Positions 1 through 9,243 of a stretch of 64,000 nt of DNA are shown here, in pieces (the first letter of the stretch is position 1; each line of letters starts with the position of its first letter). Made by a program: the position numbers and the translations under genes. Source of the DNA: Sphaerospermopsis aphanizomenoides BCCUSP55 (GTDB lineage: Bacteria > Cyanobacteriota > Cyanobacteriia > Cyanobacteriales > Nostocaceae); contig NZ_LUFH02000005.1 of assembly GCF_001586785.1 (NCBI RefSeq), positions 41,384 through 105,383 on the forward strand, written 5' to 3'. Below the pieces are notes generated by a model. That model made no database searches and had not been told where the DNA came from. It saw nothing but the letters and a program-made list of their open reading frames with translations.

Positions 1-287
1 AAGCGATTAATACATCATCTGCAAATACCTTAGTGTTAGTTATTCCGCTATTATTTGAAGTAGGTTTAGAAAATTTAGTTAGTGAAATTTGGGTGGTATC
101 TTGTGCAGCAGAACAGCAACAGCAAAGATTAATTCAGCGGAATAATTTAACTCATGAACAAGCAGCAGCTAGAATTAAGAGTCAGTTACCAATATCAGAA
201 AAAATTGCCCGTGCTGATGTTGTTTTAGATAATTCCTCTAGTTTAGAATCTCTTTTACAACAAGTAGATATGGCGATGAAAAAATAA
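1..287 (+). CDS. coaE: Dephospho-CoA kinase, C-terminal part (5' end outside window)
   Basis: The reading frame is open from base 3 and ends at TAA 285-287, so the gene enters from upstream of the window. The visible part (IPLLFEVG, then VVSCAAEQQQQRLIQRN, then ARIKSQLPISEKIARADVV and a short acidic tail) matches the C-terminal half of CoaE, which phosphorylates the 3' hydroxyl of dephospho-CoA in the last step of coenzyme A synthesis. The P-loop lies outside the window. The GTG at 33 is an internal Val codon, not a start. It converges with tldD, with a repeat element between the two. Confidence 0.88.
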   Translation, partial: AINTSSANTLVLVIPLLFEVGLENLVSEIWVVSCAAEQQQQRLIQRNNLTHEQAAARIKSQLPISEKIARADVVLDNSSSLESLLQQVDMAMKK

Positions 288-310
288 TATAGAAATATGA
301 TTCAACAAAG

Positions 311-453
311 GACAATTAACAATGAACAATTACCTCTCCCTTAAAGTCAGAGGATTGAAAAAGCGAAATTTTTGGCTTTTTTACCCTTGAAAGGAGAGGT
401 TTTAAACCTTGAATTAAACAATTATCAATTATCAATTATCAATTATCAATTAT
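311..453 (+). repeat. Interspersed hairpin repeat, copy 1 of 5
   Basis: A core starting ATTACCTCTCCC and ending GGAGAGGTTTTAAACC can fold through its ACCTCTCC/GGAGAGGT arms. It carries an internal AGAGGATTGAAA block and is flanked by heptamers of the CAATTAT/CAATTGT type. The same arrangement occurs near 12932, 17329, 35750 and 39826, always in the same orientation. It lies between convergent coaE and tldD. It could be a non-autonomous mobile element or a bidirectional transcript end. Confidence 0.75.
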
Positions 454-1848
454 TTAACTTTCTCCCCCCACAACTACATCCCGAATACGCAAACTCGGAC
501 CACCGCAACCCACAGGTAAACCGTTTTGTCCACCTTTACCGCATCCACCGGATTCATCCCAGTAAAAATCATCACCTATGGCTTCTATATCTGCGAGGGT
601 TTGGAAAACGTTACCGGAAAGGGTGACATCTTTTACAGGTTCAGCTATTTTGCCATTTCTAATCATCCAAGCTTCCCCGGCGCTAAATGTGAACATTTCC
701 CCGTTGGTCATCCCCCCTAACCAGTTACGTGCATATACGCCTTCTTTGATATCTGTGAATAAATCTGCTACTGGTGTCTTACCTCTTTCTATCCAGGTAT
801 TTGTCATCCGGACAATGGGTGAAAAGTGATAATCGAGACAACGGGCATTACCTGTGGGTGCTTCTGCTAATTTGCCCGCAGTTTCACGAGAATGCAAACG
901 TCCGACTAAAACCCCATCTTGAATTAATTGCGTAGTTGTCGCAGGTGTGCCTTCATCATCGTAAAAATAACTACCACGATGTCCTTGGGGTGCAGCACCA
1001 TCAAAAATTTGCAGTTCCTCTGACCCAAAGCGCCTTCCCAGGGTCATAACTTCCAATAAATCAGGGTTTTCGTAAGCCATGTCTGCTTCGGAAAGATGTC
1101 CAAATGCTTCATGCACAAATAAACCAGTCAGTATCGGATCAATAACTACGGTATAAGTATTGCCTTTAACTGGTGGTAATGATAAGGCTGTCACAGCCCT
1201 TTGGGCAGAACTTTGAACTTGGGTATCTAAATTTACTAAATCTTCGTAGGCTTTGCGTGAACCAATGGTTTCTCTACCTGTTTGTACGGTGTCGCCATTT
1301 CTAGCAGTAGCCGCAAAGCGCATTTCCATATCTACCCAAGATTGCTCAATCAGAGTTCCTTCCGAAGTGGCAATAATTACTTTTTGGGCGCTGTCACCAT
1401 AGCGGACTGAGGTGGTAGTGATACGGGAGTCAACACTTTTTAATAATTCAGTATAGCGATCGCACAATTCTTTTTTCTGTTTGAGGGGAACTGTACGCGG
1501 GTCGATACCTATCAGTGGTAACTCGCAGATGGCTTTGACTGGATCAATGGGTGCAAGTATGGTTTCCTCATCTCCCACAATTCTAGCCGCTGCGATCGCT
1601 TCTTCTATTCTTTCTTGGATAGTAGCTAACTGGTTGAAACTACTTAAGCCCCAGCCACCTTTATAACAAGCGCGAACATGGCCACCGATAGAAATACCTT
1701 CGCTGAGAGTTTCTACCTTGTCACCACGCAACAAGATATCTGTTCCTTCTGCTTCTTCCAAGCGAATCATCAGATAATCTACCCTGGAGGAATAGCGGGA
1801 GATCAAATCAGAGAGTAAATTTTGTACGTCAGCAAGTAATTTAGGCAT
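454..1848 (-). CDS. tldD: TldD/PmbA family metalloprotease
   Basis: 464 residues, the usual TldD length. TldD with its partner TldE/PmbA is a cytosolic zinc peptidase that degrades unfolded or modified peptides. The TldD-type motif HEAFGH is at residues 246-251, followed by LSEAD, and the C-terminal Cys/Gly-rich segment CGKGGQNGLPVGCGG is present as in active TldD subunits. ATG at 1846-1848 is chosen because the N-terminus (MPKLLADVQNLL) has the family length; the upstream ribosome site is weak. The partner gene is not in the window. It faces coaE tail to tail. Confidence 0.9.
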   Translation of the reverse strand: MPKLLADVQNLLSDLISRYSSRVDYLMIRLEEAEGTDILLRGDKVETLSEGISIGGHVRACYKGGWGLSSFNQLATIQERIEEAIAAARIVGDEETILAPIDPVKAICELPLIGIDPRTVPLKQKKELCDRYTELLKSVDSRITTTSVRYGDSAQKVIIATSEGTLIEQSWVDMEMRFAATARNGDTVQTGRETIGSRKAYEDLVNLDTQVQSSAQRAVTALSLPPVKGNTYTVVIDPILTGLFVHEAFGHLSEADMAYENPDLLEVMTLGRRFGSEELQIFDGAAPQGHRGSYFYDDEGTPATTTQLIQDGVLVGRLHSRETAGKLAEAPTGNARCLDYHFSPIVRMTNTWIERGKTPVADLFTDIKEGVYARNWLGGMTNGEMFTFSAGEAWMIRNGKIAEPVKDVTLSGNVFQTLADIEAIGDDFYWDESGGCGKGGQNGLPVGCGGPSLRIRDVVVGGES

Positions 1849-1909
1849 TCTTGTTAGTGATGATCACAAACTGTATTTATTTTGCAACTATTCGGGTTTA
1901 TTTTCCTAT

Positions 1910-2326
1910 TTATTCAAAAACATATTTTTCAGCCACTTTCCAATAACGTGAAAATCGCTTTAAGTCAATAAAACCATCATAATCGAAAAACGGTTCTACT
2001 TCAAATACTTCTAATTCTAAAGATTTTTCAATTTGATTACAAATCTCTTCAAACCTGGGACTGGGACTATCGGTAGTCACTACTAAATTAGCATCATTTT
2101 CTTTAGCAAATTGAATAATTTCTGCTGCCACATTTCCACGACGAATTTCCACAGGTAATTCTAATAAACATTCATAGATAAAAGTCAGGCGTTTTAAACT
2201 GAGTTGCCATTCTTCTATTAACCCATCATCCCAAACCCAAATAGCCGGAGTGTTGGGATATTCTTTTAAGGCTGGGTTTTGAGGACTTAAACAATCTCCA
2301 TTAATCCAAATAATTGATTTAGTCAT
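1910..2326 (-). CDS. Stand-alone photolyase-type alpha/beta (N-terminal) domain protein
   Basis: 138 residues resembling the Rossmann-like antenna domain found at the N-terminus of DNA photolyases and cryptochromes: IIWINGDCLSPQNPAL at the start, then LPVEIRRGNVAAEIIQFAKENDA, then VVTTDSPSPRFEE. No FAD domain follows. The next gene upstream on the same strand (2463-3302) is a lone photolyase FAD domain, so the pair looks like one photolyase split into two genes with the domain order reversed. The domain call rests on motif resemblance. Whether it binds an antenna cofactor is unknown. Confidence 0.6.
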   Translation of the reverse strand: MTKSIIWINGDCLSPQNPALKEYPNTPAIWVWDDGLIEEWQLSLKRLTFIYECLLELPVEIRRGNVAAEIIQFAKENDANLVVTTDSPSPRFEEICNQIEKSLELEVFEVEPFFDYDGFIDLKRFSRYWKVAEKYVFE

Positions 2327-2462
2327 TTGAGTATTAGTAATTGATGATTAAAAATTATTCTTCGACTTGTCAACATCTTCATCTGCGTCCATCTGCGTCC
2401 ATCTGCGTTCCATTATTATTGATATTCAAGCTCCTGTAAATCCTGATTCTGAAAATAAATTT

Positions 2463-3302
2463 TTACCTTGCTTTTTTCCCCTTCTGCCAACTTTGACTAT
2501 TTGGCTTTTTAGTAAACTCCCCTTTCGGAAAAAGTCGCGTTTCTAACTCCTCATAACTACCTTCAAAATCACAACTTCCATAAAGCGGACATTGACGACA
2601 ATAAACCCCTTTAGTGTAACGTTCTAAATTTTCTCGATTAAAAAAATAAGGTTTGTGACTAAAGGTACTTGCAACCCATTGCCATGACATATTATTACTA
2701 GCAGGATCACCATCCAGCAAATGTTGTAAAAACCATTTTGCCCCGGCTTGCCATTGAATGCGTCGCCAATGAATAATGTAAGCAGCTAACCACATTCTAA
2801 GATGGTTGTGGAGATAGCCGGTTTCTCGTAACTCTCGACTAAAGCTATCAATACAAACCAGTCCTGTCTTCCCTTCCGTGATATCTGCCGGTAACTTTGC
2901 TGCGTAGTCTGCTGGTTTATAGCCGGTTTTGTATTCTTCTTGATTTTGCCAAATACCATTTCCTAGCTTGGTGTATAACCTTTGCCAATAGTCACGCCAT
3001 CCTAATTCATTAATTAGTTTAGTGGCATCCTCTGGATTTTCCACCCGCTCAAGGATATAGTTTCTAATTTCTCGTAAACTCAAAACCCCATAGCGAATAT
3101 AAGGTGATAATCTAGTGACAGCACCTGTTAAAGAATTTCGTGTTTTTGTGTAAGCAATAGGATCTACTTTATGTAATAATTGTTCGGCGGCTTTATGTCC
3201 TCCCACAGTTTCGCTCACGTGAGCATCTCGTTCTGCAACTTGGGGAAATTGTTCTCGTAGGTAAGTTACTAATTCTTCTCGACTGGTAAAATCACGTAAC
3301 AT
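2463..3302 (-). CDS. Photolyase/cryptochrome FAD-binding domain protein without N-terminal domain
   Basis: 279 residues covering only the helical flavin domain of the photolyase/cryptochrome family. Recognisable parts are TRLSPYIRYGVLS (about 63-75), INELGWRDYWQRL (97-109), LRETGYLHNHLRMWLAAY (158-175) and the cofactor and DNA pocket DGDPASNNMSWQWVASTF (198-214). A Cys-X2-Cys-X5-Cys set (C235, C238, C244) sits near the C-terminus and could hold a metal or FeS cluster, though three cysteines is one short of the known FeS photolyases. ATG at 3300-3302. It is followed by the separate alpha/beta domain gene and is probably in one transcript with it. The likely role is flavin-based DNA repair or light sensing; substrate unknown. 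Confidence 0.72.
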   Translation of the reverse strand: MLRDFTSREELVTYLREQFPQVAERDAHVSETVGGHKAAEQLLHKVDPIAYTKTRNSLTGAVTRLSPYIRYGVLSLREIRNYILERVENPEDATKLINELGWRDYWQRLYTKLGNGIWQNQEEYKTGYKPADYAAKLPADITEGKTGLVCIDSFSRELRETGYLHNHLRMWLAAYIIHWRRIQWQAGAKWFLQHLLDGDPASNNMSWQWVASTFSHKPYFFNRENLERYTKGVYCRQCPLYGSCDFEGSYEELETRLFPKGEFTKKPNSQSWQKGKKAR

Positions 3303-3465
3303 AAATTTATTGCTTGAGGCTGAATTTTAGTGACAATTTCAATCACAACCTTTGCCATAGTAATACTATTTTAAACGCAATGACGGCAAACTGAAAGTAT
3401 CTACCTTTCCAAATTAACAATTCCCGTGTCAAATCTCAAACCTTTCTTGCTTGAAAAATTCCATC

Positions 3466-3948
3466 ATGACCAACATTCCTCAAATTGGACAACCAGCACC
3501 CGATTTTTCTACCCCAGACCAAAACGACAAACTTGTTTCCCTCACTGACTTCAACGAGTGGATAATCCTCTATTTCTACCCCAAAGACGACACACCAGGA
3601 TGCACCACAGAAGCCAAAGATTTTACAGATTTATCATCACAATTTACTGCTTTAGGCGCTAAAATCATCGGTGTCAGTCCAGATTCTGGTAAATCCCATT
3701 GCAAATTTATCGACAAACATCACCTATCAATTACCCTATTAACTGACCCCGAACATCAACTAATAGAAGCCTATGGTGCGTGGCGTTTAAAGAAGTTTAT
3801 GGGTAAAGAATATATGGGCGTTGCTCGTTCAACTTTCTTAATTTCACCTGATAAGATGATTGCCTACTCTTGGCCAAATGTCAAAACAAAAGGCCATGCT
3901 CAAGCAGTATTGAAAAAATTGCAAGAATTGGCTGATAAGTCAGAATAA
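3466..3948 (+). CDS. Peroxiredoxin of the Bcp/PrxQ class
   Basis: 160 residues from ATG 3466; an in-frame TTG at 3451 would add five residues but has no better ribosome site. Thioredoxin-fold peroxidase that reduces hydroperoxides. The peroxidatic Cys46 is in PGCTTEA after YFYPKDDTPG. There is no Cys five residues later as in E. coli Bcp; the only other Cys is C79 (KSHCKF), in the position where some PrxQ proteins carry the resolving Cys. An atypical 2-Cys mechanism is therefore plausible. It stands alone, divergent from the photolyase pair. Confidence 0.9.
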   Translation: MTNIPQIGQPAPDFSTPDQNDKLVSLTDFNEWIILYFYPKDDTPGCTTEAKDFTDLSSQFTALGAKIIGVSPDSGKSHCKFIDKHHLSITLLTDPEHQLIEAYGAWRLKKFMGKEYMGVARSTFLISPDKMIAYSWPNVKTKGHAQAVLKKLQELADKSE

Positions 3949-3994
3949 TTATCAGAACCAGAACTTCAATCATAACGAAGAATAGTTATCAGTC

Positions 3995-4768
3995 TTATCC
4001 ACGAATAAAAAAGTAAGTAGTCATACTATAGCCAACAACTATTACAAATATTCGCACTAAACGGGGTTCTAATCTCCGCGCATAATGAGCGCATAAATAA
4101 CCACCAAGAGAACCACCCACAGCCATTAAAATAGCTTGATGCCAAAGAATTACACCAGCGAACATAAAAGGAAAAATAGCGATGCCGTTAACACAACTCC
4201 CAAGAAAAGATTTAAAAGCATTCATAGTGTGAATATTTTTAATACCTAAAAAGCTTAAAGTTGCTAACATTAAAATTCCTAAACCTGCACCAAAGAAACC
4301 ACCATAGATAGATATTGCTAACTGAGCAATAATGAGAATCAATAAAGGAGGAGATTCTGATGAATTTTGGCTTTGAAATTGTAGCCACTTCTTCAAAAGA
4401 TCGCTAAATGTAAATATCAGCGTTGCTGAAAGTAAAAGGTAAGGAAGTAGCTTTTTAAACACATCCGCTGATGTAAATAACAAAATAATAGAACCAATTA
4501 CACCCCCAATTAAACTGGTAACACATAGTATCAAAAGCTGTTTTCGTGGGATTTGCAAATTATGACGATATGCTCCTGCACTTGCCATAGCTGCAATCCA
4601 TAAAGCAGTATTATTAGTAGCATTAGCAGTAATTGGTGATACGCCAGTAAATATCAAAGTGGGGAATGTAATAAAACTTCCACCACCTGCTACAGCATTT
4701 AAAGCCCCAGCAATAAAGGCAGTAGTAAACAAAAGCAAGCTGTGAAAAATCGTTAAATCTTGGGGCAT
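3995..4768 (-). CDS. TauE/SafE family sulfite/anion exporter
   Basis: 257 residues, almost wholly hydrophobic with about eight membrane spans. The first half carries the family signature AGALNAVAGGGSFITFPTLIF (about residues 20-40) and a related glycine-rich stretch recurs in the second half (GGFFGAGLGILML). Family members export sulfite, sulfoacetate or other small anions across the plasma membrane. Substrate cannot be told from sequence. ATG at 4766-4768. Confidence 0.85.
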   Translation of the reverse strand: MPQDLTIFHSLLLFTTAFIAGALNAVAGGGSFITFPTLIFTGVSPITANATNNTALWIAAMASAGAYRHNLQIPRKQLLILCVTSLIGGVIGSIILLFTSADVFKKLLPYLLLSATLIFTFSDLLKKWLQFQSQNSSESPPLLILIIAQLAISIYGGFFGAGLGILMLATLSFLGIKNIHTMNAFKSFLGSCVNGIAIFPFMFAGVILWHQAILMAVGGSLGGYLCAHYARRLEPRLVRIFVIVVGYSMTTYFFIRG

Positions 4769-5410
4769 TGATTGAGTAAATAATGCGGTTGATTGGAACT
4801 ATAGCTGAAAAATCAAGTTTTGCAACATTTTTACCTCTTTAGGTATAAAAAGTAAATGTTTGCAAAAACACTTGTTTTTTCAGCAAGACAATGAAATAAT
4901 TCTATATATACGGTAAATTGACCGACAAACCGTAGTTTATCTGGACTGGCGTAAATACTTCCCAGTCCAATTATTTATTTGACACCAAGAGTAGGGAAGT
5001 TAAATCAAGCTTCTCTACAAAGGCTTCTGTGTTTGCCTGTCATTTAAGGCTAATTGGCAGCATCCCTTTGGCAGTGACAGTACAATTGCTGGTAAAGACA
5101 ACTACCCTGAAAACCAGTAATATCAGTATTATTGTTTATAGCTGTTTTTTCTAGGTTTTGCGGTTAAGTCTAATCTCATTTCACGAAAATCATGATCAGA
5201 TTTGCTTCCCCTGCCTTCTGTTTTCTTCCTCCTAACTAAGAACTGAGTTTATTTTACTTATTTTGAAATTTCTGTTAAATTAACCATAAACTACTATAAG
5301 CCTATAAATTTACCGTAGTTGGAAATTTATACCCATAACGATAGGGTAATCTTCCAGTCTACTGGTAATAGGCGCAAAATTCCGTTCTATCTTCAGTGAG
5401 GAATCAGTTA
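4769..5410. other. 640 bp gene-free region between tauE-like and mgtC-like genes
   Basis: No convincing reading frame. A stem-loop GGACTGG (4943-4949)/CCAGTCC (4962-4968) is followed by an AT-rich run. A second pair, CTGTCA (5037-5042)/TGACAG (5075-5080), closes a 44-nt loop. The motif TACGGTAAATTG near 4909 and TTTACCGTAGTTGG near 5311 are partly inverted relative to each other. Divergent promoters are expected here. The hairpins lie upstream of the MgtC-like gene and could form part of a structured leader, but no known riboswitch was recognised. Confidence 0.4.
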
Positions 5411-5941
5411 ATGGGGCCTATGTTTCTGACTGCCAACGATTGGGTGCATATAGGTTTTAGACTAACGCTGGCGCTTCTGGTGGGTGGCATGATTGGATTA
5501 AACCGTCAAAAAGGTGGCAGACCAGCGGGGATGAGAACATTTATGTTGGTAAGTATGGGAGCAGCCCTATTTGTTATGATTCCTTTGCAAGCTGAGGGTG
5601 ATAGTCCCTACGCTGCCACAAATGCCCTAAGTCGCACGATACAAGGTGTAGCTACTGGCATAGGTTTTCTTGGTGCTGGATTGATTCTGCAAGAATCTCC
5701 TAGAAAATCTGAAATTCCAAGAGTGCGGGGTTTAACTACGGCTGCTTGTGTTTGGACTGCGGCAGGGTTGGGTGCAGCTATTGGTTGCGGTTTGTGGCAA
5801 ATGGGATTATTGGGAGGTTTGTTGACTTTAATTACCCTGAGTGGGATGAAGCGATTGAACCGCTTTTTTAAGGTATTAACTGGTCAGAATCATCAAGAAA
5901 CTGCTGCACAGTTAAATGCTAACTCTGATGATGATGATTAG
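5411..5941 (+). CDS. MgtC/SapB family membrane protein
   Basis: 176 residues from ATG 5411, chosen over GTG 5396 because GAGGA sits 8-9 bases before the ATG. The core LALLVGGMIGLNRQKGGRPAGMRTFMLVSMGAAL is the MgtC signature; further spans contain GVATGIGFLGAGLI and GLTTAACVWTAAGLGAAIGCG. About four to five membrane segments. Homologues are linked to growth at low magnesium and to control of ATP synthase. The acidic tail SDDDD is cytoplasmic. No neighbouring gene suggests a partner. Confidence 0.88.
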   Translation: MGPMFLTANDWVHIGFRLTLALLVGGMIGLNRQKGGRPAGMRTFMLVSMGAALFVMIPLQAEGDSPYAATNALSRTIQGVATGIGFLGAGLILQESPRKSEIPRVRGLTTAACVWTAAGLGAAIGCGLWQMGLLGGLLTLITLSGMKRLNRFFKVLTGQNHQETAAQLNANSDDDD

Positions 5942-5985
5942 CACTAAGTAAATAGCAAATTTATCTGTTGAAGGAAGGGTAATGT

Positions 5986-8160
5986 ATGGGCAAAATCATC
6001 ATTCCCGGAGGCTCAATCCCATCCTGGCATAAAAAACAACAAGATATGAAACCCCTGATTCAAATTGGTGTTTTAGCACATCGAGATACACAGCATACGC
6101 TACAAACCTGGCAAAAAACAGCGGATTACCTGTCCTCGGAATTGCCTGAATATCACTTTGTCATTGTTCCCCTGGATTTCACCCAGATAGAGGCAGCTAT
6201 TCAACAGAATGCGGTGGAATTCGTAATTACGAGTTCGGGGATATATGTGGAATTTGAAGCCCTTTATGGAGTAAATCGTCTGGCAACATTAAAGCATCTA
6301 TGGATGGGACAAGCTTACACCATGTTTGGTGGGGTAATTTTCTGTAAGGCTGATTGTGAGGATATTCAAATTCTGACTGATTTACGAGGGAAACGGTTTG
6401 TAGCTGCGGCTGAAAATTCCCTTGGGGGATGGCGATCAGCATGGCGGGAAATTGTGGAAGCGGGGATCAATCCTGACCGAGATTTCCAAAGTTTGCATTT
6501 CACTAATAGTCATGATGCGGTTGTCTATGCCATTCAAGAAGGTAAAGCTGATGCGGGTACTATTTCCACGAATGTATTAGAACAAATGGCGTTGGAAGGA
6601 AAAGTTGACCTGAAAACCTTCAAAATTATCAATCAGCAGATGCAGTATGCAGAAAAGTTTCCCTTTGCTTTAAGTACCCGGTTATACCCAGAATGGCCGT
6701 TTGCAGTCACTCCAAAAACTCCAAGTGAATTAGCAGAACAAGTAGCGATCGCTCTATTAAAATTACCCAAAAATCATCCCGCCGCCACAGCAGCAAAATC
6801 AGAAGGTTGGACAATTCCCCTCAATTATCAACCTGTTCATGAGTGCTTTCAAGTTCTACAAGTTCATCCTTATAAAGATTTCGGCAAAACAACTTCCAGC
6901 TTTCAACTAGCAGTCAAGGGATCAAATGATGGGTTGTGGGATTGGAATTTAGAAACCAATGAAGTCTTCTTTTCTACTCGCTGGAAAGAAATGTTGGGGT
7001 ATGCAGAAGCCGAGATACCCAATCACTTTCAACAATGGAAACAACGATTACATCCAGATGATTGCGATCGCGTTTTGACAACTTTTCGGCAATACTTTGA
7101 GGGGCAACTTGCAACTTACGAACAAGAATATCGCCTCCAACATCGCAACGGCAATTATCTCTGGGTACTTTGCCGAGGAACACTTTTGCGGGATGTCTGG
7201 AACAAACCATACCGTATGGCAGGTTCTCACACTGATATTACCCGACGCAAACAGGCAGAGGAAGAATTACGACAATCTGAATTACAGCTAAAAACTCAAA
7301 CTCAGCATTTGCAACAAGCATTGAAAGAGTTACAGCAAACGCAAATGCAATTAATCCACAGTGAAAAAATGTCCAGCTTAGGACAATTAGTAGCGGGAAT
7401 TGCTCACGAAATTAATAATCCTGTGAATTTCATTTATGGCAATCTCAACTATTTAGAAGAATATGTTCAATGCCTATTAAATATCGTTCAAACTTTCCAG
7501 CAATCCTATCCTCAACCAGTCAATGCCGTTCAAGTAGCAATGGAAAAATTTGAACTGGGATTTATTAGTAATGACCTGCCACAACTTCTCAATTCTCTGC
7601 GGGTTGGTAGCCAAAGAATTAGAGATATTGTCCATTCTCTGAAAAATTTCTCGCGCTTGGATGAAGCAGAAATCAAACCAGTTGATATTCATGAAGGAAT
7701 TGAAAATACATTATTAATTTTGCAGCATCGCTTGAAGGGTAATTCTCATAACTCTACTATTGTTATTAATAAAGAATATGGTGATTTACCAGTTATCGAA
7801 TGCTCCCCCGGACAATTGAACCAGGTATTTATGAATATTTTGAGTAATGCTATAGATGCCTTGGAAGAAACTATTGTTAATAAGCCGAATAATTTTATTC
7901 CTAGAATTACTATTAGAACAAATGTAATAGATAGGTGGGTTTTTATCCACATTGCAGACAATGGCTTAGGCATAGGAGAAGAGACAAAGCTCAGAGTATT
8001 TGACCCCTTTTTTACAACTAAGCCAGTTGGTCAGGGAACAGGATTAGGGTTAGCAATTAGCTATCAAATTGTGGTTGAACGGCATAGTGGCAAACTTGAT
8101 TTTTTCTCAGAACCTGGACAGGGAACAGAGTTTCAGATTCAGCTTCCTGTGGGTCGATAA
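5986..8160 (+). CDS. Soluble hybrid sensor: PhnD-like binding domain, PAS, histidine kinase
   Basis: 724 residues. Residues about 20-285 resemble the PhnD/TtrS-type solute-binding fold (IGVLAHRDTQHTLQTWQKTADYLSSE, DLRGKRFVAAAENSLGGWRS, GKADAGTIST). Residues about 300-420 are a PAS-PAC domain (SNDGLWDWNLETNEVFFS, YRLQHRNGNYLWVLCRG). A short coiled coil leads to the kinase core with the phospho-accepting His474 in GIAHEINNPVNF, an N box (LNQVFMNILSNAIDALEE) and G boxes (DNGLGIG, GTGLGLAI). No signal peptide or membrane span is seen, so the binding domain would be cytoplasmic. ATG 5986 follows AAGGAAGGGTAATGT. No response regulator is adjacent. Confidence 0.85.
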   Translation: MGKIIIPGGSIPSWHKKQQDMKPLIQIGVLAHRDTQHTLQTWQKTADYLSSELPEYHFVIVPLDFTQIEAAIQQNAVEFVITSSGIYVEFEALYGVNRLATLKHLWMGQAYTMFGGVIFCKADCEDIQILTDLRGKRFVAAAENSLGGWRSAWREIVEAGINPDRDFQSLHFTNSHDAVVYAIQEGKADAGTISTNVLEQMALEGKVDLKTFKIINQQMQYAEKFPFALSTRLYPEWPFAVTPKTPSELAEQVAIALLKLPKNHPAATAAKSEGWTIPLNYQPVHECFQVLQVHPYKDFGKTTSSFQLAVKGSNDGLWDWNLETNEVFFSTRWKEMLGYAEAEIPNHFQQWKQRLHPDDCDRVLTTFRQYFEGQLATYEQEYRLQHRNGNYLWVLCRGTLLRDVWNKPYRMAGSHTDITRRKQAEEELRQSELQLKTQTQHLQQALKELQQTQMQLIHSEKMSSLGQLVAGIAHEINNPVNFIYGNLNYLEEYVQCLLNIVQTFQQSYPQPVNAVQVAMEKFELGFISNDLPQLLNSLRVGSQRIRDIVHSLKNFSRLDEAEIKPVDIHEGIENTLLILQHRLKGNSHNSTIVINKEYGDLPVIECSPGQLNQVFMNILSNAIDALEETIVNKPNNFIPRITIRTNVIDRWVFIHIADNGLGIGEETKLRVFDPFFTTKPVGQGTGLGLAISYQIVVERHSGKLDFFSEPGQGTEFQIQLPVGR

Positions 8161-8164
8161 TTCA

Positions 8165-8312
8165 GGAGTACTGAGTACCGAGTAGTGAGTACCGAGTACC
8201 GAGTAATGAGTAATGAGTACCTGTAGAAATTTACAATTTTTTCTGTATGTTTAAATACTGAGATGCTATAGTAATAGCAACAGCCAAGGTGGTGAAAACA
8301 TCAATCCTTGGC
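8165..8312. repeat. Heptamer-like repeats and a stem-loop downstream of the kinase
   Basis: Bases 8165-8222 are repeated GAGTACC/GAGTAAT units, the same family as the stretch at 60697-60770 after rpsD. Further on, GCCAAGG (8283-8289) pairs with CCTTGGC (8306-8312) across a 16-nt loop. It may end the kinase transcript, although no T-run follows. No gene is seen between 8161 and 8388. Confidence 0.55.
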
Positions 8313-8388
8313 CTTGACTTTGAAAATAAATATGTCAAACTAATATTTAGATAAACTAAATATTTGAAACAGGAAATAAATCCTACTT

Positions 8389-9243
8389 GTGACGAAACTT
8401 ACGGGAAGAATAGAATCTGCGGAAACACCTGCACAAGTTCCAAATTCGGTAATATTACAAACCTTGGAACTGACGCGCCGCTTTGAAAAATTTACCGCTG
8501 TTGATGCTTTAAATATCTCCGTAACAGCAGGAGAAGTTTTTGGGTTACTAGGTCCCAATGGTGCTGGTAAAAGTACAGTAATTAAAATGTTAACTACCTT
8601 GCTACCAGTCAGTAGCGGTAAAGCATATTTAGCAGGTTATGATGTGACTCGTCAACCAGAAGCAGTCAGAAGAGTCATAGGTTATGTACCCCAGGCTTTA
8701 TCAGCAGATGGGAGTTTGACAGGGTATGAAAATCTTTTAATCTTTTCCAAGTTGTATGATATTCCTGCTCGAAGGAGAAAACAGCAAATCGCTGAAGTCT
8801 TGGAATTCATGGGTTTGGAAGATGTAGCACATCGCTTAGTGAGAACTTACTCTGGGGGCATGATTCGGAAACTGGAAATTGCCCAAGCCATTTTACATCA
8901 ACCGCAAATATTATTTCTAGATGAGCCAACAGTCGGATTAGATCCCGTTGCCAGAACACAAGTTTGGCAGATGATGGAACAACTACGGATTCAATACGGT
9001 ACAACCATCTTTTTAACCACTCACTTTTTAGAAGAAGCAGATAGTCTTTGCAACCAAGTAGTGATTATGAACCAGGGTCAAGAAATTATCACTGGTTCAC
9101 CAGCAGACTTAAAAGCAGCTATAGAAAAACCAGATGCAACTTTAGATGATGTGTTTATCCATTACGCAGGAAATCAATTAGTATCAGGAGTGAGTTATCG
9201 TGAAACTGCAAGAACCAGACGTACCAGTCAACGGTTGGGCTGA
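8389..9243 (+). CDS. ABC exporter ATPase (NatA/DrrA type)
   Basis: 284 residues from GTG 8389. Walker A GPNGAGKST (about 55-63), Q loop YVPQALSADGSL, signature YSGGMIRKLEIA, Walker B ILFLDEP and the H-loop TTHFLEEAD are all intact, so it should hydrolyse ATP. The C-terminal DATLDDVFIHYAG is typical of daunorubicin-resistance-like ATPases that power ABC-2 permeases. Its end overlaps the permease gene by 44 bases, which implies translational coupling. Cargo unknown; lipid-like, drug or polysaccharide export are all possible. Confidence 0.9.
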   Translation: MTKLTGRIESAETPAQVPNSVILQTLELTRRFEKFTAVDALNISVTAGEVFGLLGPNGAGKSTVIKMLTTLLPVSSGKAYLAGYDVTRQPEAVRRVIGYVPQALSADGSLTGYENLLIFSKLYDIPARRRKQQIAEVLEFMGLEDVAHRLVRTYSGGMIRKLEIAQAILHQPQILFLDEPTVGLDPVARTQVWQMMEQLRIQYGTTIFLTTHFLEEADSLCNQVVIMNQGQEIITGSPADLKAAIEKPDATLDDVFIHYAGNQLVSGVSYRETARTRRTSQRLG

